Assembly: GCA_036365455.1 (NCBI GenBank)
Contig: JAWQUS010000008.1
Location: 18,893,501-18,957,500 of the forward strand
DNA from: Macrosoma leucophasiata
Taxonomy: Eukaryota; Arthropoda; Insecta; Lepidoptera; Hedylidae
Length of the DNA stretch: 64,000 nt
Reading direction: 5' to 3'
Part shown: positions 24,601-33,600 of the stretch, one piece after another
Layout of the letters: each line of letters begins with the position of its first letter
Position numbering within the stretch: the first letter of the stretch is position 1
Position numbers and translations under genes: made by a program
The notes under the pieces: model-generated
Told to the model about the DNA's origin: nothing
The model's database searches: none
Seen by the model: the letters and a program-made list of their open reading frames with translations, nothing else

Positions 24601-27600
24601 TTTAGTAATGGACCTGGAGATCTCAATAGCTCGCCACCCGTTAAATGGGACAAAAACGTAATAAGTGAATCATGGATGTATGCATATATGCTTAAATGCA
24701 TACATTCACCTCTGGCTACCCCTTCGGTTATTACAGGTGTGATGTTGACTAACTGTAAGTGGCCTATCAGCTACACTTAATTACCATTATTGTATCTTTG
24801 CGCAAAAGCACGCATGGGCCCGTGCCTGGTGTAGATTGCAAGCGATCTTCTTCGTTAAGCGATACGGGCGCGGTCGGGTGTGTGATGTCAAATTAAGCTA
24901 GTGGCAAATTAAAATGCGCGTTTCCGTGCTTCGGAGGACACGTTAAGCCGTCGGTCCCGGTTGCTATCGATAGATAGCAGTCGTTAAACCTTGTCGGAGG
25001 CCTTATGGGCGGTTTGAAAACATCTGACAGCGGGTTGGCCACTAACCGTTATCTCCACCAACCCGCATTGGAGCAGCGTGATGAAGTAAGCTGCAGGCTT
25101 CCCCCCAAGAAGGGGAGAGACTCGTGCTCAGCAGTGGACGCATCAAGGGTTGCCATTATTATTATATATCTTTCGAAATAACACAATAATAAAATAAAAA
25201 GGCTTTAAAAAAGTGCCTGGCTTTAAAAAAACTACTAGACTATAAATGCGATAACGTCCAGCGTCTAGTGCATAAAGTCCGCCCTAATTATGCGCATTGT
25301 TTTAAGCTTTGACACCTAGCAGCTAATGCGATTCCATGTAAGGATGTCTAAAGAAGAAAATGAAAAAATAATGCTAAAGGCAGGATTAGATTTTTTTCCC
25401 TTCCAATTTAAAATAGTGAATTTAAAGTTAAAAAGAAAAACGGAAAGAATTTTTTTCAGTTTATATCTTCCAAAGCCGTAGCTCATTGTTAGTGGTAAAG
25501 CGGCTAGGCTAGTTATACAAAGGTGGCAGTTTCAATCCCCGTTCGAAGTCAAACATTTCTTTTAATTTTTCTTTATATCTTGTTGACATTTGACAGTAAC
25601 AGACTTATCACAGACGGTTGTTAAACGGTATTGCGATGTAAAGAGTGTCACATCGCTCTTTATAAAATTCAAACTGACTCTACTGGTGGTAGAGCTCCAG
25701 TCACGGAGCTCGCGGGCGTAGGCACCACCGCATTACTAATATACTTGCCGCTAAATGGTAGTGTTCAGCACTGTCGTGTTCTGGTCAGGTGGTAATGTAC
25801 AGCCCTGTAATTCCCGTCACAGAGGCATAACACCTTAAGCCTTAGGAGTGGTAACGCATCTGCATTTTGATCTCTGGTTTATCTGTGAGTGAGTGCAGCC
25901 TATAGACAGGCTGCAGTCACGACTTAACATCAATATGAGCTGTATGCTTGTTTGCCACTTTAATAAAAACATTTCATGATTTGGCGTCGAATTTCAACCA
26001 TTGAGCGATTGCTTGTTGAACTGATTAGATGTAATCTATGTATGTATCTTCACGCCAAGTCTCTTACGTCTAGGCAGAGAGTGTAAAGCGCTAGATATCC
26101 CAGTCCTGACGCACCTCCCGTGCTTCTTCTACATTCATCATTCTCTTTATACATGCACGCCTATTCCTAAGACTTTTGACCCCACTCTCAGGGTGAGATT
26201 CACAGACCGCACTACGACTTTACTTTGAGCAAAGTACGCCTTTGAACTGTCAAAACCCATACTAAACTGACAGTTCTAAGCATACTTTGCTCAAAGTAAA
26301 GTCGTAGTGCGGTCTGTGAATCTCACCATCAGACAGACAGACCTGAACAAGAAAAACGAGTAAGCATACTAACCCAAAATAAATCCTATTTCAGGTAGAG
26401 TTCTATCAGCCGGAGCTGCCTATTTTGAATCGGGATAACATCGGCATCATGGTAAAACTGTTGCCGGTCAATTCGCCCGACACTCCGATTGTAGTAGCAA
26501 CGACACATCTGCTATATAATCCTAAACGGACCGATGTGCGGCTCGCCCAGATCCAAGTGTTATTAGCAGAGATCGATCGATTCGCCTATCATGATGACGG
26601 AAAAAAGTGAGTTCCAATTACATAACTAACGTGAACGTTGAACTAGGGATGGCGATTATAATAATAAATATGCTTACACTCACAGTCTACACTAGGTATA
26701 AACCTGTATCGTGGGTACCGTTGTACACACAAAACACATACACAAACACCCAGACCCGAAACAAATATCAGCAGGCCATACAAATATTGCGGTTCGATCG
26801 CCGGTGCGGGGATCGAATCTTTTTGCTACTAGCGCTAACAATTTTTTAACTAACGTAAGCACATTAAGGTTTTATTTTACGTACGTTACGATAGTTAAGC
26901 CAGAGAATATGTAATAATATTACGCACAGAATGGACACTTCGACGTCCCGCCCGATTTCCCCGCCTCACCCAACCTCCTTCCCTCTTATGGGCGACGGTT
27001 GGTATTTTGAATTCAATTTTACGATAATTACGATGTGTATTTAATGATGTGTACTTTCTTTTAAATCATTTCAGATCTGGTTACCTGCCTATAATTTTGA
27101 CGGGGGATTTCAATTCTACTCCTGACAGTGCTGTTATAAATTTATTAGACAAAGGATTTGTCAGGTAAATTGTATTTTATTAGATTTGTGTATATCTAAG
27201 GATTTAAACGATTATTGTCAAGAAATGTAGTTATCGTTACTAATTAGACTATTACTGAATCCGTACTAATATTATAAATGCGAAAGTAACTCTGTCTGTC
27301 TGTCTGTTACCTTTTCACGTCCAATCGACTGAACCGATTTTAATGAATAGAATAGAATAGAAAATGTTTTTGTTTCGAATAAATCTTTACAGATACTTTC
27401 AAAACGTCAAGAAATCATAAAATACCTAGAGTGAATAACCATTACATAGTAAAAGCAAAAACATATATTTATAGTAAATTAAAAATTATAATTTAAACTA
27501 CTTAGTTAAAACATAATAAATAATCACAAAATATTTAAATTCCTTGAATATAATCATTGAAGAAATTTAAATTTTTTATATGATATGAAGAAAAAGAAAA

Positions 27601-30600
27601 ACTTGTTCGAAATGTGTGAAAGGAGATGTTGCGAGCTCGGCCCTAGTTCGTACATGTCCTCAAAAAATGGGTAAATTAAAGAAGAATCCAAAAAAAAATA
27701 CAATTAATTTATTCAAGAATATATTTTAGAGTTACAACCACATTTAATTCAAACGATTTTATCATTTTCAACTATGTTAAACATGGCGGCGATACAGCCG
27801 ACACTTGGGATCAATCGATTTTGATAGTATTTAGAAAATATTACTTTTTTCTCTAAGTTCTATAATCAAAATACAATTTAAAAAATGAAAATGTCAAAAT
27901 GACATCGCCCGCCATATTCGCCATGTTAGTTTTGAGTTGCAATTCTAACTGCAAATTATGTTTTGTAACTGCAAACAAAGCTAAATAAGTGAAAATATGC
28001 AGTAAAAAACGTTTTTATATTGTTTTTGCCTGTTTAATGATATTGTGTACAATACATGGCCGGAGGTCCATACATTTTTGCAACATCTCCTTTGGTACAG
28101 AGATAGAGCTGACTTCGAGAAAGAACATAGGCTATTTAGTTATTTATAAAACAACATCCACGCGAGCGAAGCCGCGTGCAACAGCTATTAATAAATAAAA
28201 CGTAATTGTTTTTTTCATTATGAAAAACAAAGGTGGTAAATGCTTGGGCCCACACCTTGTACACTATATTGAGAGAAGAAGCATAAAATACTAAATCATT
28301 TACACCTATTCAAATAGTTTATTATAATTACAATTAATTTTACTGTCGTGAGTATATTTCAAAAACAAGATTGTCATTGTAGCATGAAGGTGACAAATTG
28401 TTGTCATACAAAAATTACATAAAATAAATGTTTCCGACATAAAACAACCATTCAAATATATTTTTTTAGGTATTTTTCCATAATTCTACTATACATTACC
28501 ACAGTTATATTGAAATTTTATATATTATTAACAAATAATAACACTTTATTTTTCTTAATTAATCCCTCAAGACACGAGAAAAATATGACAATTGAAATTC
28601 AATTGTGTCTGGGCGCCGATGGCCTTACGATCCTTGAAAGATTATGATAATATGTACTAAAATATATTTTTGCGCATGGTATATATCTGTGGCATGGCAA
28701 CACCGTAACTAATCCGTCCTGTTTTCTTCTTCAGTGCGACACCATTTCGTGACAACTCCGATTGGAAACGGATTGGTGTGACGGACAACTGTCAACATTT
28801 GTCCGTACATTTGAACCGGCAGAAAGGAGCCGACACCGACTTTAGTATGATAAAGGTTTTGGTTTATTTGTTTCTATATTGTGGTCTAACAAGTATAATT
28901 TACCATCGGTTTGACGTATTATTCTTGCTCCTCGTATTGATTGCTCTTTAATCATTTAACACATTGACTGCTTATTAAACATGTAGTAGAGGGTTTGGTA
29001 GAAGAGAGTTCCATCTTTTCCTATCAGAGACCCGTGTTGCTGTCCTTTATTACGCCAAAAAACGCTTCGTCAGCGGGTTTACCATGACCGATTGTTACTG
29101 AATTGAATCACTATTAACAAGGTCTCATTTTTTATACGTGTTGCTATACGTGTATAAATACAAACACTGGTATTTGTATTTACCAGCCGCCGCCGAATTA
29201 TCAATCCGGCACATGCTGAGTTGGGGGCTCATTTGGACACTACTATTTCTCTTAAACGTGTTATGTTTTCATAATGAAAAACATTTACCCCCTTATTCAT
29301 AAACGTACATAAGATACGTTTTAGCTATAGTATGCTTTGCCTTTGTCAGTTGCATTGTCAAATGTGCAGGATAGAAAAAGACAAAGGAGAGATTAGCAAC
29401 ACTTTAGCTAAAACACGTTTATGAATAAGGGGGTTACTGTTTGCAACGGGATACTCAACCGGAAATAAAAGTTGGTTTCGAGATATTTAGTTGATATTTA
29501 CAAAATATTACTGATTTTCCAAGCTACTGTGGCCATTTTTCATTGATATAATTTTAAAGATATTTAATACTTTATCTTCGTCAGTGTGGAATTGTCATTT
29601 AAGTAAGATCTAAAAAGACGAAATTAACTTTTCTAAACAACTCTATTTAAAATTTGAATACTTATTGTATTTAACTGGCTCATAATCATCTAAACGACTT
29701 ATCAGTCGTAGTCGTCGTCGTTTGCATATATGCAAATACATTTACATGTTGATGGTAAGTGAGTATTGTCCAACCCTAACCCATAGACATATATTTTTTT
29801 GTTAGAAATGTGGCAAACAAGCTTCCAGCTCACATTGATGTTAAGTGATGACTGCAGCCTATAGATGTCTACACAATTTGCACAAAAACCAGAGGTCAAA
29901 ATACAGACTTGTTGCCACCCCTAAGACCTAGGGTGTTATGTCTCTGTGATGATAGTCATTACGGGCCATACATTATCATATAACCGGAACATGATAGAGC
30001 TGAACACTACCATTTGGCTAGTCTACAAGCCTACACCTTCAAGCTCCAAATAGTTAGTTTAATTTGACAACTAAAATGTTTCAATCTACATTATCACAAT
30101 CTACAGTACCACTTTTAAGTACCCACGCACATCCGACCTTTCCGTTTTTAGGGTTCCGTAGTAAACAACGAACCCTTATAGTTTTGCCATGTCCGTCCGT
30201 CTGTCTGTCTGTCCGTCCGTCCGCGGTTTAGCGCAAGAACTATTGGTACTAGAGACTTGAAATTTGGCACAATTAATCACGCCGACAAAGTGGTAGAATA
30301 AAAACATGAAAAATGAAATTATTTAGGGTACCTACCCTACATGTAATGCGGGGATATTTTTTTATTTTTCTTTTCTTAATAGTGTGGGATATGGTTACGT
30401 CCCACACGCACTTGACCGGTTTTATGAATTATCTTTTGTATTTGGGTTGGGAAAAAATCGTTCTTCTAGCTATAATGCCGCCCGTAGTATCACATGTGAT
30501 TGGAATGTTTTATTTTGTAAACTAACTCTGTGTGCAATAAAGTATATATTTTTATTATTATTAAAAGTCGTAGTCGTATAATATTATTCCATTTATTTAT

Positions 30601-33600
30601 ATTTTTTAACTTATTAAATATTTTTTTAACATGTATAAGTACGTATAAGAAAAAAACAAATATATATAAAAATTAAAAAATAGTGTGCCGCCGTCAGCAG
30701 GAGCAGGGAGGATCCAAGCAGGAGCAGGAGGGTCCAAGCTGCCGATGGAGAAATATTATTAAATCTTCTTAATATTATTATTATTATCTAAATAATCTGT
30801 ACTATTTCCAGATATACAATTCCGATTATTCGGAGACAGCTCCCGACCCTGAGTTATATAATGAGGACCCATCGCAGTGTAACTACAGCGCGATGTTCAA
30901 CAGTGGGACGCTGGATCATTCTCTCAACCTAGCCTCTGTGTATCATAATGTCAAACCCGATGGACATCAAGAGGCTACCACATTTCAAGACTATTGGATA
31001 ACTGTGGATTACATATACTTTAGGTAGGTTTATAATTAATTTTCCTCCTAAAAAAGGCAGAGACTCGTGCCCAGCAGTGGGAGGGGCCATTTCAAGGGTT
31101 GCCATTATTATTATTTATTATTAATTTAGGTGTTCGAGCCTACGCTTGAACACCCAAAGAAAACCTTTGAGATGAACGTTCCAATATTCTTCAACAACAT
31201 CTCCTATCTCGCTCTAAAGCTATGTAAATTCGTGACAGCTTAACTATACTTGTCCTTGTCTCGCACTTGACGGGCAGCGCGCGGCGGCCATCTTCCTCAG
31301 TACGCTTTCAATATTCACAGAGTCAACACGTCTTTACTCCAACTAAGTAGCAACATATTTTGAACGAGTCTACGAACGTCGCCTCGATCGAGGCGCACAC
31401 TTTTTGAACGCATTATCCGTTCGATGTCTCACCGCTCAGCGCCATAAGGCCCAGCGACGACAAAACGCTCGGTTCTTAAATCGAACTTTAAACAATACGA
31501 CATGAGACCTCGTTTTACGACGACAAACGTCGCCTCAATAGAGACGACGGTCGTTTAATCTTGGGTCGACGCGTCATCTCGACAAGGGCATGTCGCCTCA
31601 TTTGAAACGTCCGTTGTCGTTAATATAAACCTAAATTACTAATGTCAAACCATCAATAAGCTACTACATTACACGATTATTGGATAACTGTAGATATACC
31701 CGTATATGCTACAGGTTTTTTCATTTGTCATTCGTTGAAATAATATAGCAAACAGCGCGATGTTCAACCGCCACGGTTGAACATCGCGCTGTTTGCTATT
31801 ACGTTGGGTCATTCTGTCAATACAGCTTCTACCTATCGCAATGTTTAATCAATAGCTCATAAATAAGTTAATTAAAATATTTTTAAAGTAAAAAAAATCG
31901 CACTCCCATAATAGTAGTCCTGTATATTTTCAATGCAACTGCGTCCAGATGCGCAGTCTAGTTGACAAGTTGAAAATGGTGAAAAATAGAGATAATGGTT
32001 GGTGTAGTTCCCATTCTCTTATCGTCAATAAGAACTTTATGTTTATTTCCCACTTTATGACATAAAATATAATAATAATAATGGCAACCCATTATACGTC
32101 CCACTGCTGGGCACGAGTCTCCCCTTTTTGGGGGGAGGCCTGGAGCTTACTCCACCACGCTGCTCCAATGGAGGTGGGTGGGTTAGTGGCCAACCCGCTG
32201 TCGGATGTTTTCAAACCGCCCATAAGGCCTCCGACAAGGTTTAACGACTGCTATCCATCGATAGCAACCGGGACCGACGGCTTAACGTGCCCTCCGAAGC
32301 ACGGAAACCCGCATTTAATTTGGCACTAGCGGTCACCCATCACACTACCCGACCGCGCCCGTAGTGCTTAACCGAGTAGATCGCTTACGATCTACACCAG
32401 CCGCTGGGCCATGCGAAAAACAAGTAATAATTATATTAAAAATCTCTAATAACATGTAGCTATTAATGCGTCAGCTATAGAGTTAAATGTTATTGTATAG
32501 ATTAATGAACTGTATAACATATAATTATGACTAATTTAGATAACCAGAGTAGCACTATGAGGATGACATATACTGTAAAAAAAAGCAAAAAAATATGACA
32601 ATTGATTTCATATTATTGACGGATATCGGCCGCATTTGGCTTAACAGATTTAAACATTATACATATAAAGTATATAACTTATATAAATACAAAATCGATT
32701 TTTTATGTGTATATATTAGGTCGGGGAAAAAGTTTCTTCGCATTTTTAAGATAATTCAAAACATTTTTTAATAAAGTTTATTTAAAGGAGATGTTGCGAG
32801 CTCAGCTCTGGTTCGTACACGTCCTCAAAAAATGGGTAAATTAAAGAAAAATCCGAAAAAAATACAATTAATTTATTCAAGAATATATTTAAGAGTTACA
32901 ACCACATTTAATTCAAACGATTTTAGCATTTTCAACTATGTTAAACATGGCGGCGATATAGCCGACACTTGGGATCAATAGATTTCGATAGTATTTAGAA
33001 AATATAACTTTTTTCTCCAAGTACTATATAATCAAAATACAATTTAAAAAATGTAAAAGTCAAAATGACATTATCCGCCATATTCGCCATGTTGGTTTTG
33101 AGTTGCAATTCTAACTGCAAATAATGTTTTGTAACTGCAAACAAAGCGAAAGAAGTGCAAATATGCAGTAAAAAAGTTTTTATATTGATTTTGCCTGTTT
33201 AATGATATTATGTACAATACATGGCCGGAGGTCCATACATTTTTGCAACATCTCCTTTAACTAAAGTATGTATGTACCATTTTGTTCGATAACCTTTTGC
33301 CATCTTGTAGGTAGGGACATGATCTCATTGCTATAAAAAATTTGGGACTTCTCATCAAAATACCGCGAGAAGTGGATTTGGCAGTCCTCTCGTGATGTTA
33401 ACCTAACATTGCATAAAGAATTCTGAAGAGACCGAAACAGGTGGAAATCTGAAGGTGCAAGGTCAGGACTATACGGCGGATGCATTAACACCTCCCAGCC
33501 AAACTCTCTTAATGTTTGCTGAGTGGCTATAGATGTGTGAGGTCTAGCGTTATCATGATGAAACACCACACCCCTTCTGTTGATCAATTCCGGCCGCTTT

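Noticed and set aside
24458..24780. Overlapping ORFs on both strands
   Set aside because: They lie wholly inside a SINE and are explained by it.
32081..32329. 82-codon plus-strand ORF
   Set aside because: Reading of a SINE-C copy; the same frame is broken in the other copies.
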